Source of the DNA: Paenibacillus sp. 32O-W
GTDB lineage: Bacteria; Bacillota; Bacilli; Paenibacillales; NBRC-103111
Length of the DNA stretch: 50,237 bases
Direction: 5' to 3'
NCBI RefSeq assembly: GCF_007679495.1
Contig: NZ_VEGP01000040.1
Coordinates: 1-50,237, forward strand
Shown: positions 33,712-42,032 of the stretch, in pieces
Numbering within the stretch: position 1 is the stretch's first letter
Layout of the letters: each line of letters opens with the position of its first letter
Program-made: the position numbers and the translations under genes
Notes under the pieces: model-generated
The model's database searches: none
Told to the model about the DNA's origin: nothing
The model's input: only the letters and a program-made list of their open reading frames with translations

Positions 33712-35166
33712 GTGTCCATACAAGCAAAAGTTGCAATGAAAGCCGAAAAAACCCAATCGCTAAAAACGATTAGGGGCCCTTTAATTGCCATTATTATTGG
33801 AATGTTTATGGTTATGCTGGATAGTACCGCTATCAATATAGCCATTCCCATTCTCAGCAACGAATTCAATAGTTCGTTATCCGTCATACAATGGTCTGTT
33901 ACCGGCTATATACTTGCTGAAGCCGCAATTATTCCGATAGCCGGATGGTTGTCCGATAGATTTGGAGCCAATCGTATATTTGTAATTTCGATCGGGCTAT
34001 TTACATTTAGTTCAATACTATGTGTTTTTGCAACCAATGCCGGGCAATTTGTTGCTTTTAGAATTATGCAAGGCTTGGGAGGCGGACTCGTTATGCCCCT
34101 TTCTATGGCGATGATTTACCGTCTCAGTCCTCCGGGCAAAGTCGGAGCTGTAATGGGAATGATAGGAGTCCCCTCTCTACTTGCTCCGGCTTTGGGGCCG
34201 ATCGTAGCCGGTTGGTTGGTGAATTTCGCAAGCTGGCATTACATTTTCATTATCAACATTCCAGTAGGTCTTATCGGGGTCATCCTTTGTTTGAAAAGCT
34301 TGCCTAGCTTCGAGCGTCAGGCAACCGCTCCGCTTGATATTCTTGGTATATTGTTTGGCCCCCTGGCGTTTGCTGCGCTTGTCTATGGTGTCACTCAAGG
34401 AGGTGACTCCGGTTGGGACTCCACAAATACAATTATCGGCCTAGCCGTGGGAGTATTAGCTTTGCTCATCTTTATTATTGCCGAGCTGCGTCAACAACAC
34501 CCTTTGATTGAGCTTCGCGTTTTTCGCTCTAGGGTATTCACACGCTCTATCATTGTCGTATGGATATCTGGAATAGCCTATTACGGTACACTTTTTATTA
34601 ATCCTGTTTTCTTGCAGGAAGTTAAAGGCCATAATGCATTTGAAGCAGGAATGCTTATGCTTCCACAAGCCATTGCCTCTGCCGTGTTCATGCCGATTGG
34701 CGGACGTTTGTTTGACGGGTTTGGTATAAAACCTTTAGTGGTTACTGGAATGGCTTTCATTGGGATTAGTGCGTTCCTCCTTTCCCTTATATCAGCAAAG
34801 GATGGTGTGGGAATGCTTATTTTACCATTAGTATTACTAGGCGCAGGAATTGCCCTCCAGGGGATGTCGCTCAATGCGCATATCATGCAAGCAGCACCGC
34901 AGCATTTGATCGGCCGGGTAAGTTCGTTATCTGGGGCATCACAGCAAGTTATGGCTTCGTTTGGAATAGCGGGCTTGGCAACAATTTTGACAGAAAGGCT
35001 AAAAGACCATCCCGAATCCGGAGTCCAGGCCCCAAATGAAATATGGTCACAAGCATTTAGCGAGACTTTTCTTGTTGTCATGGCTGTTGCAATTGTAGGG
35101 ATTATCTTAGGTTTCATGATCGACAATCACAAAACAGACGAAAAACAGAACAATAACGAAACTTGA
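33712..35166 (+). CDS. DHA2-family MFS multidrug efflux transporter (EmrB/QacA type)
   Basis: A 484-residue transporter with about 14 transmembrane segments. Motif A-like GWLSDRFGANR follows MLDSTAINIAIPIL (motif D1), and motif C-like GVPSLLAPALGPIVAGWLV lies near residue 160. These mark the 14-helix drug:H+ antiporters. The start is GTG at 33712, seven bases after AAAGGAGG, rather than the ATG at 33676. It is divergent from the HxlR gene, which likely derepresses it under chemical stress. Substrates unknown. Confidence 0.9.
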   Translation: MSIQAKVAMKAEKTQSLKTIRGPLIAIIIGMFMVMLDSTAINIAIPILSNEFNSSLSVIQWSVTGYILAEAAIIPIAGWLSDRFGANRIFVISIGLFTFSSILCVFATNAGQFVAFRIMQGLGGGLVMPLSMAMIYRLSPPGKVGAVMGMIGVPSLLAPALGPIVAGWLVNFASWHYIFIINIPVGLIGVILCLKSLPSFERQATAPLDILGILFGPLAFAALVYGVTQGGDSGWDSTNTIIGLAVGVLALLIFIIAELRQQHPLIELRVFRSRVFTRSIIVVWISGIAYYGTLFINPVFLQEVKGHNAFEAGMLMLPQAIASAVFMPIGGRLFDGFGIKPLVVTGMAFIGISAFLLSLISAKDGVGMLILPLVLLGAGIALQGMSLNAHIMQAAPQHLIGRVSSLSGASQQVMASFGIAGLATILTERLKDHPESGVQAPNEIWSQAFSETFLVVMAVAIVGIILGFMIDNHKTDEKQNNNET

Positions 35167-35204
35167 CTGGACCGGGTTTTGGAGCAGTATAACTATCCTT
35201 ATTA

Positions 35205-35263
35205 GGAGAGCTCAACGACTGGCAGCGATGATGAGGTCAGGGGTTCGATCTCCCTTAGCTCCA
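35205..35263 (+). other. tRNA-like remnant
   Basis: GGAG at the 5' end can pair with CTCC at the 3' end, and AGGGG-TTCGATC-TCCCT forms a good T arm followed by TTAGCTCCA. The segment is only 59 bases, with no recognisable anticodon arm, so it looks like an internally deleted tRNA gene. Confidence 0.4.
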
Positions 35264-35401
35264 TAAATGCAATAAGTCAATCTCAGGTCAGCTTTTGCAT
35301 TTACCGGGCAGTTGGGGAGAGGTAAACCCGAAAGGTTCGCCGTTGCGCACGAATGGCAATACGGAAAGAAAAGATGAAGTTATGCCTGGTGAACGTGCAA
35401 G

Positions 35402-35912
35402 CTAGGCCACCTGACGTTTCTTGAATCCTTGGTAAGTGAAAGGCAGAAGCATAATAATAACGATTACCGACACACCAACCATAACCTTATGCTCTGGAAT
35501 CCATTGCCCAAAGATATGAAACACTTCATAATTGGTAACTTTACGAAAACTGTCCATCATATTACTCGGCAGCAGATCCATCATATGGTTAAAAAGAGCG
35601 GCTGCTCTTACTCGATGGGATAAACAGTGGACCTAGAAGCAAAATCATCACAGTAATGATGACTGAAAAAGGAGTATTCATCCGGCTAGAGAGCCATAGC
35701 GTTACCGCTCCAACAAGCAGACAGGCCAGACCGCCAATGAAGACCGTCCACAAATAGGTTTGAAAAACGGTGTATGGAACCGGAGCCATAAGATCAACTA
35801 TCTGCACACTAGCACTTCCGCCGTCAAATCCGCAGATGCCGAGCAGGAGGAGTGTATAGGACGTCAACGCTAAGGCAATCAGACCCAAGGATACGATGAA
35901 ACTGGCTTTCAA
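35402..35912 (-). pseudogene. ABC-type permease, C-terminal part with a frameshift
   Basis: Two frames are joined end to end: a 107-residue hydrophobic part (35589-35912, with FQTYLWTVFIGGLACLLVGAVTLWLSSRMNTPFSVII and LGPLFIPS) and a 60-residue part (35402-35584, MMDLLPSNMMDSFRKVTNYEVF, ending in a last helix and QGFKKRQVA). Reading through the break near 35585-35605 gives an uninterrupted ABC-2-like membrane protein end. The N-terminal half and the ATPase are missing. Confidence 0.6.
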
Positions 35913-35931
35913 TTTGGCGAAGAATCCATTA

Positions 35932-36036
35932 TGTGTCTACTCTGCAATCGCTGCACAAAAATTGCAGGCTGAAGGATTTAGAGCCTATCGGATGGATGAG
36001 GGATTAAATGAATGGCAGGAACATTTCACTCACTAA
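35932..36036 (+). pseudogene. Rhodanese-domain C-terminal fragment
   Basis: The frame reads CVYSAIAAQKLQAEGFRAYRMDEGLNEWQEHFTH and stops, matching the end of single-domain rhodaneses (the L-x-x-x-G-F-x-x-Y-x-M-x-x-G-L-x-x-W pattern). The catalytic Cys loop is absent. Confidence 0.55.
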
Positions 36037-36238
36037 AGCAAAATGGGTTGTATCAATAAGTTGTCACTGACAATCCCTTTCGGGATAGTAACCATGGCAA
36101 ATGAAGCTCTAGAATCAGCACGTTAATGTCATATATATTGAGCTATGCTATCCAATTGTTTAACGAGGTTGCTCGATCTATTCCGCGGCAACCACATGAT
36201 GTTTTAATGAAACTAACGTTTTCCGTTAGAGCAAAAAA

Positions 36239-37033
36239 TTAAAATATTGTCGGTACCATTCCCCCATCTATGCGGATCGGGGATCCTTTGAAGGCGGAGG
36301 CCATCGGGCTGCAAATGAAAGCAGTCAATCGGCCGATCTCCACAGGTCTGATAAACCGTTGGATTTCGGATTGAGGCAGGTTCTTCGCCATAAAGTCTCT
36401 CTCTTTAGCCTCGAAGGTCATCTCTTCGTTCGAATAAATGCTCTCGATGATCTGCAGCACGTTCTCGGAGAGGGTCGGTCCCGGCAGGATCGTGTTCACT
36501 GTAACTTCGGCGCCGCGGGTCAACTTGGACAAGCTCTTGGACAATGACAACAGCATGGATTTGGTCACAGCGTATTGAGGCATCTGTCCGGAAGGCATGA
36601 CGGCTTCTTCACTCGCGATGAAGATAATACGGCCGTATTCGCGACTCAGCATGGAAGGCAAATAAAACTTGGTTAAGTCGTTGGCGGCGAGAAAGTTCGT
36701 GCGGAAGTACTTCTCCCATACGGCATCGTCTACGTCATCATAGGAGATGATCTCATAGATGCCCATGCTGTTGACGAGGATATCGACGTGGGGAAATTTC
36801 GCGAATAAAGCTTCTCTCTGCCGCGAATCGACGAGATCGGGGGTTGCATTTCGAGGTTCCGTTTCCGGGAACGCCGCTTGGAACTCAGCTACCGTGCGCT
36901 CTACGCCATCGTTGTTCCGACCATTTATGAGTACATGAACGCCTTCCCTGGCAAGTTCAAGGGCAATCGCTTTTCCTATGCCTCTAGTTGATCCCGTTAC
37001 TAAAGCCGTCTTATTCTTCAATCCCATATCCAT
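36239..37033 (-). CDS. SDR-family oxidoreductase
   Basis: A classical short-chain dehydrogenase of 264 residues. The motifs are TGSTRGIGKAIA (about 14-25), VNSMG in place of NNAG, a catalytic Ser in IFIASEEA, and YAVTK for Y-x-x-x-K. It ends RIDGGMVPTIF. AAGGAG lies about nine bases before the ATG. It lies 73 bases downstream of an AraC-type regulator on the same strand, which may control it. Substrate unknown. Confidence 0.9.
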   Translation of the reverse strand: MDMGLKNKTALVTGSTRGIGKAIALELAREGVHVLINGRNNDGVERTVAEFQAAFPETEPRNATPDLVDSRQREALFAKFPHVDILVNSMGIYEIISYDDVDDAVWEKYFRTNFLAANDLTKFYLPSMLSREYGRIIFIASEEAVMPSGQMPQYAVTKSMLLSLSKSLSKLTRGAEVTVNTILPGPTLSENVLQIIESIYSNEEMTFEAKERDFMAKNLPQSEIQRFIRPVEIGRLTAFICSPMASAFKGSPIRIDGGMVPTIF

Positions 37034-37106
37034 CTGCCTGCACTCCTTATGTTTAGGATAGGATCATGATACATCGTTTCGCCTACTCCGTAACTAGCAC
37101 AGAACG

Positions 37107-38111
37107 TCAATTCTCTTGCGCGAAGCGCCAATTGGCGGGAGTTTCCCCTGTCCATGAGCGAAACGCGCGATAAAACGAATTTTGGTCCTCGTAGCCGACG
37201 AGAAAAGCGACCTCTTTGATCTCCAGCGCAGGGTCTGCCAAGTAAGCGACGGCCATCTCCCGCCTAGTTTTCTCCAGCAACTGCTTAAAGCTTGCGCCTT
37301 CTTCCGTCAGCCTGCGCTGCAAGGTGCGCTCGCTCATCCCCAACTCGGAAGCTACGTTTTGAATGTCGATTCTCCCTCGAGTTAGGCATCGAGACAAGAT
37401 CCACATCACCTTATCGCTTATGGTGAGCTGGCTCTGTTGTTCTTCCAGCGTACGATCCAAGGCGGGAGTCAGAATCTCGAGAAGTTCTTCGTTGTACGAC
37501 GTGAAGGGGCGGTTCAGATCGTCGCGATTCAGCTTTAGCCGATTGCGATCCGTCCCCGTCCGTACGCGGCAGCCGAAATAATCTTCAAGGGCTTGAACGT
37601 CGCCCATAGGGTGTATGAATTCGACAGACCGAGCCTTCAGATGACGGCCTGTTCCCCGGCGCCCGAGCTCAAGCAGGTAGGCGAGCGTAATGACGACAAG
37701 CACCGGTGGTCCGGGTTGCTCGTCATGCTGCCACTCCAATTCAATCGAGCATTGCTCGCCTTCCTCCTGAATCCTCAAGTTTTCCGGAGGGCACATTTGC
37801 TTATAGCGCGCCATTCGGTTCAGCGCGTCCCGGTAGTCACGAGCGTGAAAGGTCGCCAAAGCAGCCGGCGGATACTGAGCTGTCTCGTACGCGGTCGCAA
37901 GCTTGACGATTCCCGTAGCGATGTCCCCGACGAGTTCGGAATAAGCTTGCCAGATCGAATAATATTGTGCGGTCGTGACTAACGGTTCGGTGATGACGGT
38001 TAGCGGTAGACGTGCTTGGCGCGCTACATCAATGGGTTCTACCCCTATCCCCCTCAGGCTGGTCCAGAAACCTGGCGCGATCTTGATACGGTCTGCGGAA
38101 GGAGCGTTCAT
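37107..38111 (-). CDS. AraC-family regulator (OruR/ArgR-like N-terminal domain)
   Basis: A 334-residue regulator. The N-terminal arabinose-binding-like domain seen in OruR/VirS-type AraC proteins (FWTSLRGIGVEPIDVARQARLPLTV) spans about 1-210. The C-terminal double helix-turn-helix is DIQNVASELGMSERTLQRRLTEEGASFKQLLEKTRREMAVAYL and EVAFLVGYEDQNSFYRAFRSWTGETP. GGAGG lies nine bases before the ATG. It probably regulates the SDR gene downstream. An inverted repeat TTACCG...CGGTAA (38191-38219) lies about 80 bases upstream. Confidence 0.9.
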   Translation of the reverse strand: MNAPSADRIKIAPGFWTSLRGIGVEPIDVARQARLPLTVITEPLVTTAQYYSIWQAYSELVGDIATGIVKLATAYETAQYPPAALATFHARDYRDALNRMARYKQMCPPENLRIQEEGEQCSIELEWQHDEQPGPPVLVVITLAYLLELGRRGTGRHLKARSVEFIHPMGDVQALEDYFGCRVRTGTDRNRLKLNRDDLNRPFTSYNEELLEILTPALDRTLEEQQSQLTISDKVMWILSRCLTRGRIDIQNVASELGMSERTLQRRLTEEGASFKQLLEKTRREMAVAYLADPALEIKEVAFLVGYEDQNSFYRAFRSWTGETPANWRFAQEN

Positions 38112-38190
38112 GGCTGTCGACCTCCAAGGACAAAGTCAAATTGCAATAATCCACGGAGCCCGCGGATCATTGATTCTGCTAATTATAGCG

Positions 38191-38219
38191 TTACCGTGCG
38201 GGGTGAGGCCACCCGGTAA
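38191..38219. promoter_or_regulatory. Inverted repeat upstream of the araC-type gene
   Basis: TTACCG and CGGTAA ends enclose GGTG...CACC. It could be an operator of the AraC-type gene or a hairpin downstream of the truncated SDR gene. Confidence 0.35.
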
Positions 38220-38235
38220 TTTATTTGCGGCGGCC

Positions 38236-38724
38236 TCATGATATGTTTTCTACGCTATCGTTCTCCGTTAGAGCTATATATAATCGAGGATTTTTTTCCA
38301 GCACACGCTGCGCATGCTCTGTAAATTTCAAGTCCGCAATCCGATCTTTGAACAGAAACATGCCGGTCTCATTGCTGTGTTTGCCGAGGGCTCCCTCATA
38401 ATAGGTTGGCTCCATGAGTAGGCGGAGAGGAAAAAACTTCATAAACCGTTCAAACCATAAGGCAAGTCCGGAATCTTTTCCTTTTCTTAGAGTATTGCTA
38501 ATTCCCGGGTCAACACTGCGGATCTTGATGTCTTCCTTGGCAAGTTGCGGTGCCACGGCTTGAGTCCACAACGAAAGCGCCAGCTTAAAAGTCGCGTAGG
38601 GCCAAACATTTTGCGAAAGCTTTAGGGATGCTCTAAGTTTTCGATCGTAATCCCATTCCGCCCGATCGATCCACTGTAACCTCATCATGTTGTATTTATT
38701 GAGTTCTTGTACCCGGTTGTTCAA
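38236..38724 (-). pseudogene. SDR-family protein lacking its N-terminal Rossmann half
   Basis: A 162-residue frame matching the C-terminal half of retinol-dehydrogenase-like SDRs: WPYATFKLALSLWTQAVAPQLAKEDIKIRSVDPGISNT contains Y-x-x-x-K and the following strand and helix. The TGxxxGxG motif and the first 120 or so residues are absent, and upstream sequence does not supply them. Probably a truncated gene, though an ORF with a start remains. Confidence 0.6.
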
Positions 38725-38767
38725 CTCATTTAATGGATGCCTTTTTAGACTTCATCCCAGGATACTC

Positions 38768-39949
38768 TCAGGCACCTTGACTGCCGGCATTCATTCGCAT
38801 CTTCAAGAACGGCACCGCCACGATCGCAATAGCGACCCCAACCATCCCGACCCATGTAATTGATGACAGGGACACCCGGTCGATCATGACGCCTCCGATT
38901 CCAGCACCCGCAGCCATGGACAATTGCATCATGGATTGGTTCAGGCTCAGCATGATTCCAGAATAATTCGGTTCAATCCGAACCAGATTGAATTGTTGCG
39001 TTGGACCGGAAGACCAAGCCGCAAACGACCATAAGATCAGGAGGGTGACAATCGGCAGCCACGAGTGCGTATAGGTAACGGTTAGAGAGAGGAGAAGCAG
39101 CGCTATGACGTGCAAGAGCATTCCCCCTGACAGTGTCGGGAATACCCCCCATTTATCCGTGCTGAAACCGCCGAATTTGGATCCGACCAGGCTGGCGATG
39201 CCGAACGCCAATAGCACTCCACTCAGCATTCCATCTTTCAATCCGGCAACATCAAGTAGATACGGTGAAATGTAGGTGTAGGCGATCGAGTATCCTCCGA
39301 GCCAGAAAAAGGTAATCGCAAGCCCTAGCGCTACGTTTCCGTTTTTCAAGAAGGCAAGTTGCTTGGACAACGGAATCGGTTTATCCCCTTGAACTCGAGG
39401 GATGATGGCGTACAGAACGAACATTGCCACAAGACCGGCCAGTGCCAATATACCAAAAACGGATTTCCATCCGAATTGTGCTGCAACGATACGTCCAAGA
39501 GGCACGCCGATAATCAAGGAAGCCGTAAAGCCCATCACCACGGTAGCAATCGCGCTGGCTTGTTTGCTTGGGGCGGCGATTTTCGCGGCGACGTCCAAAG
39601 CGGTTACCACGACCATTCCCGCGCCCACAGCCATGATGACGCGAGCTGCGAGAAACGATGAATAGCCTGGCAAAACGAAAGACAGAATATTCCCCATTAC
39701 GAAGATACCCAGCGCCCAAACCAGCAGTTTTTGTCTTTCCACCTTAGCAGTCAACGCCATGAGGATCGGGGTGCTTATGGCGTACACAAAGGAAAAGATC
39801 GTGACCAACTGCCCCGCAGAAGTAACGGAAATACCCATTGTATCCGAGATCTTATCCAAGATGCCGGAAATAACATACTCGGATGTACCCACCAAAAAAG
39901 TAACCAATGCCAATAAATAGACTCTCCACGTGTTAGACAATACGTTCAC
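38768..39949 (-). CDS. MFS transporter (DHA1, AraJ-like)
   Basis: A 393-residue transporter with about 12 transmembrane segments: TFLVGTSEYVISGILDKIS at the N-terminus, motif C-like MGFTASLIIGVPLGRIVAAQFGW, and FSTDKWG after the central loop. It resembles drug or sugar-efflux DHA1 proteins. The start is GTG next to AAAGGAG. A palindromic site at 39996-40011, matching one before the ArsR gene, suggests regulation by that ArsR protein. Confidence 0.9.
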   Translation of the reverse strand: MNVLSNTWRVYLLALVTFLVGTSEYVISGILDKISDTMGISVTSAGQLVTIFSFVYAISTPILMALTAKVERQKLLVWALGIFVMGNILSFVLPGYSSFLAARVIMAVGAGMVVVTALDVAAKIAAPSKQASAIATVVMGFTASLIIGVPLGRIVAAQFGWKSVFGILALAGLVAMFVLYAIIPRVQGDKPIPLSKQLAFLKNGNVALGLAITFFWLGGYSIAYTYISPYLLDVAGLKDGMLSGVLLAFGIASLVGSKFGGFSTDKWGVFPTLSGGMLLHVIALLLLSLTVTYTHSWLPIVTLLILWSFAAWSSGPTQQFNLVRIEPNYSGIMLSLNQSMMQLSMAAGAGIGGVMIDRVSLSSITWVGMVGVAIAIVAVPFLKMRMNAGSQGA

Positions 39950-39995
39950 TTCTCCTTTTTCTGTTGTTCAATAGATGAGGATCTTTTATGAATTT

Positions 39996-40011
39996 ACATA
40001 TCGCAATATGT
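39996..40011. promoter_or_regulatory. ArsR-type operator before the MFS gene
   Basis: Perfect inverted repeat ACATAT-CGCA-ATATGT, matching the site at 40383-40398 before the ArsR gene. Confidence 0.65.
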
Positions 40012-40025
40012 CGATTTGTAAGGTC

Positions 40026-40055
40026 AAAAAAAACTGAATACGTTTGAGGTATTCA
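40026..40055 (-). terminator. Intrinsic terminator of the arsR-type gene
   Basis: Stem TGAATAC/GTATTCA with a seven-base loop and eight T on the minus strand, nine bases after the ArsR stop codon. Confidence 0.85.
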
Positions 40056-40063
40056 AGTTCAGA

Positions 40064-40366
40064 TTAGAGTTTCTGATTTAAGAAATCAGCTAATTCGCTT
40101 ATTTTCTCTTCGTTTCGTTTGTAGTACGTATATTTGCCGATCCGCTCGGTTCGAATCAGTCCGGCCCGTTGTAGAATGGACAAATACTGCGAAGCCGTCG
40201 ACTGTGTCATGTTCAACTTATCCGTCACTTGACTGACGCACACCCCGATTTCCCTCATATCCACTCCTTCATGGGGCACAAAATGTTTTTCGGGCTCCTT
40301 AAGCCACTGTAAAATCTGTAGTCTCGACTCGTTAGACAACGCCTTGAACACTTCAATTGGATCCAT
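40064..40366 (-). CDS. ArsR-family regulator
   Basis: A 100-residue winged-helix repressor: MDPIEVFKALSNESRLQILQWL, then VCVSQVTDKLNMTQSTASQYLSILQRAGLIRTERIGKYTYYKRNEE. The classical metal-binding ELCVC of ArsR/SmtB is not present; VCVSQ stands in its place, so the signal may be something other than a metal. It lies upstream of an MFS exporter but is separated from it by a terminator. Matching operators before both genes indicate coordinated repression. Confidence 0.92.
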   Translation of the reverse strand: MDPIEVFKALSNESRLQILQWLKEPEKHFVPHEGVDMREIGVCVSQVTDKLNMTQSTASQYLSILQRAGLIRTERIGKYTYYKRNEEKISELADFLNQKL

Positions 40367-40382
40367 GTCTATTATTATATCT

Positions 40383-40398
40383 ACATTTCACGATATGT
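40383..40398. promoter_or_regulatory. ArsR-type operator before the arsR-type gene
   Basis: ACATTT-CACG-ATATGT, the imperfect twin of 39996-40011, beginning 17 bases upstream of the ArsR start; likely autoregulation. Confidence 0.6.
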
Positions 40399-40689
40399 CA
40401 ATAAAATGTTGTTCTTGATACCTTAACTATACTTCCTCCAAACATCTCGTAAGCAAATGATGAAAATTCAAAATTCCGTGTGGTTCGAAATAGTCTTTCG
40501 CTTCACGAATGTACTTAAGTGATGAATTTGTAATCAAACGGATACAAAAGCGTTGCTGCAGCAACACTATTTTTCTTCATTGCAATTAAGAGACCCTGCG
40601 GCGCAGCCACATTACATGGTGGACCTTTCATAAATGAACATTGCGGTTGAAAATCAACAATATTATAAAGAAACGTGGAGTAGAGGATC
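40399..40689. other. Intergenic stretch
   Basis: No gene supported. The minus-strand frame at 40515-40835 lacks a binding site and family resemblance. Confidence 0.4.
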
Positions 40690-40795
40690 ATGAAAATGCT
40701 GACACGGAAAATGATGTGGCTGGGAATGGCACTCGTCCGTGTTGACCGTATTCGGGGGAGCGATGATGGAATCGGTGGTTCAGCCAATACAATGA
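40690..40795 (+). pseudogene. Remnant of a small secreted or membrane protein
   Basis: The ATG at 40690 is preceded by GGAGTAGAGG and encodes MKMLTRKMMWLGMALV. A one-base shift then continues LTVFGGAMMESVVQPIQ and a stop. The joined sequence looks like a signal peptide start. No family is recognised. Confidence 0.35.
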
Positions 40796-40884
40796 ATGAC
40801 ATCACTGCTCTTGGCAAGCGGTTGGCTACAACCAATCTCCCCAGCGGACTTTCACCACTTTATTAATCGTAATGCGTACGCACT

Positions 40885-40919
40885 AAAAAAAGGTTCATTA
40901 GACTTAATCTAATGAACCT
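40885..40919 (-). terminator. Intrinsic terminator downstream of the tRNA-Leu fragment
   Basis: Perfect 12-bp stem AGGTTCATTAGA/TCTAATGAACCT with a five-base loop, followed by a T-run on the minus strand. It is probably the original terminator of the tRNA-Leu transcript. Confidence 0.85.
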
Positions 40920-40935
40920 ACTCTTATTGAAGTGA

Positions 40936-40990
40936 TACCGGTGAGAGGACTCGAACCTCCACGGGTCTCCCCATTCGATTTTGAGTCGCG
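40936..40990 (-). tRNA. 3' fragment of tRNA-Leu(CAA), element attachment site
   Basis: On the minus strand the sequence runs from the anticodon loop CTCAAAA (anticodon CAA) through a GGG/CCC variable arm. A T arm GGAGG-TTCGAGT-CCTCT and the acceptor half CACCGGT plus discriminator A follow. The D arm and 5' acceptor half (expected GCCGGTG) are missing; unrelated sequence begins at about 40991. This is what remains on one side when an element integrates at a tRNA 3' end. Confidence 0.75.
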
Positions 40991-41040
40991 AGTGTTATTA
41001 TAACACATGCGGAAGTTAAGTCAAGGAAGAAGAATTTAGA

Positions 41041-41095
41041 ACCCGCGAAAAGCCTTGTAAAATCAAGGTTTTTCGCGGGTTTTTCTGTTTTTTTC
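41041..41095 (+). terminator. Strong intrinsic terminator at the element edge
   Basis: ACCCGCGAAAAGCCTTG (41041-41057) pairs with CAAGGTTTTTCGCGGGT (41064-41080), 16 of 17 paired, six-base loop, then two T-runs. It insulates parA from chromosomal transcription. Confidence 0.9.
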
Positions 41096-41125
41096 AGGCT
41101 CCGTAAGGCGTCCCGGCGACTACCT

Positions 41126-41218
41126 AAAATGAAGCCATTTTGAGACGTTGGGAAGAACTCGGAGAGAACAATAACAGAACAGCCCGCTCCCTACCATTGA
41201 CAAATTAAAATGAAGCCA
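41126..41218 (+). promoter_or_regulatory. parAB upstream region with two AAAATGAAGCCA repeats
   Basis: AAAATGAAGCCA occurs at 41126-41137 and 41207-41218. The second follows directly after a TTGACA (-35-like, 41197-41202). These may be operators for ParA/ParB autoregulation or part of a centromere-like site; no good -10 is visible. Confidence 0.4.
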
Positions 41219-41240
41219 CTGCTTCAGGGAGGGTTTTGAA

Positions 41241-42032
41241 ATGACCAAAACGACGGTGATCACCATTGCCAATCAAAAAGGCGGAACAGGCAAAACAACC
41301 ACTGCTTACAACCTGGCTTACGCCTTATCTAATGAAGGAAAAAAAGTGCTGCTGGTCGATTTTGACCCGCAAGGTAATCTGACTATGTGCTTTGGCATTG
41401 AACAGCCTGACAAACTTCAGTTTTCGATGTTCAATGTGATGAACGCAATGATGACGGACGAGCCGCTGCCATCGCCCGAAGAATATATTCATTCTCATGG
41501 CAACATCGACCTGATTCCGAGCAACATTGAATTGTCCGTAGCTGAGATTAATCTACGCGATGAAATGGGCGGAGAGAAAACGTTGGCTTCCCTTCTGGAA
41601 CCAATGAAACATAAATACGATTACATCATTATCGATACGAATCCTTCCCTCGGCCTCCTTACAATCAACGCTCTGGCAGCCAGCGACAGCGTCCTTATTC
41701 CGGTAAACCCGCAACTATGGTCCGCCACGGGTTTGACCCAATTGCTTAAAATTATCGTCAAAGTGAAAAAACGGATTAATCCAAGGATTGGTATCGAGGG
41801 CATCTTAATGACCATGTGTGATACCCGAACGAACTTATACAAGGAAGCCTTTCGTCTTGTGAAAGTTTACTACCGGGAAACTTTCCGTATCTTCGATTTG
41901 CAAATCCCGCTTTCCGTTAAAGTCGGGGAAGCCAACTTTTACAGTCAAAGCATTATCGAGTTTCATCCAAAATCCAAAGTAGCCTTGGCTTACCAAAGCT
42001 TGGCGAAGGAGTTGATCCAAAATGGCAAGTAA
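41241..42032 (+). CDS. parA: ParA-family partition ATPase
   Basis: A 263-residue deviant-Walker ATPase: KGGTGKTT (about residues 14-21), LLVDFDPQGN (Walker A') and YIIIDTNPSLGLLTINAL (Walker B region). It segregates or stabilises the element with ParB. AGGGAGGG lies seven bases before the ATG. Its last codons overlap the parB start by 11 bases, so the two are translationally coupled. It is the first gene of the element after the tRNA junction. Confidence 0.93.
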   Translation: MTKTTVITIANQKGGTGKTTTAYNLAYALSNEGKKVLLVDFDPQGNLTMCFGIEQPDKLQFSMFNVMNAMMTDEPLPSPEEYIHSHGNIDLIPSNIELSVAEINLRDEMGGEKTLASLLEPMKHKYDYIIIDTNPSLGLLTINALAASDSVLIPVNPQLWSATGLTQLLKIIVKVKKRINPRIGIEGILMTMCDTRTNLYKEAFRLVKVYYRETFRIFDLQIPLSVKVGEANFYSQSIIEFHPKSKVALAYQSLAKELIQNGK

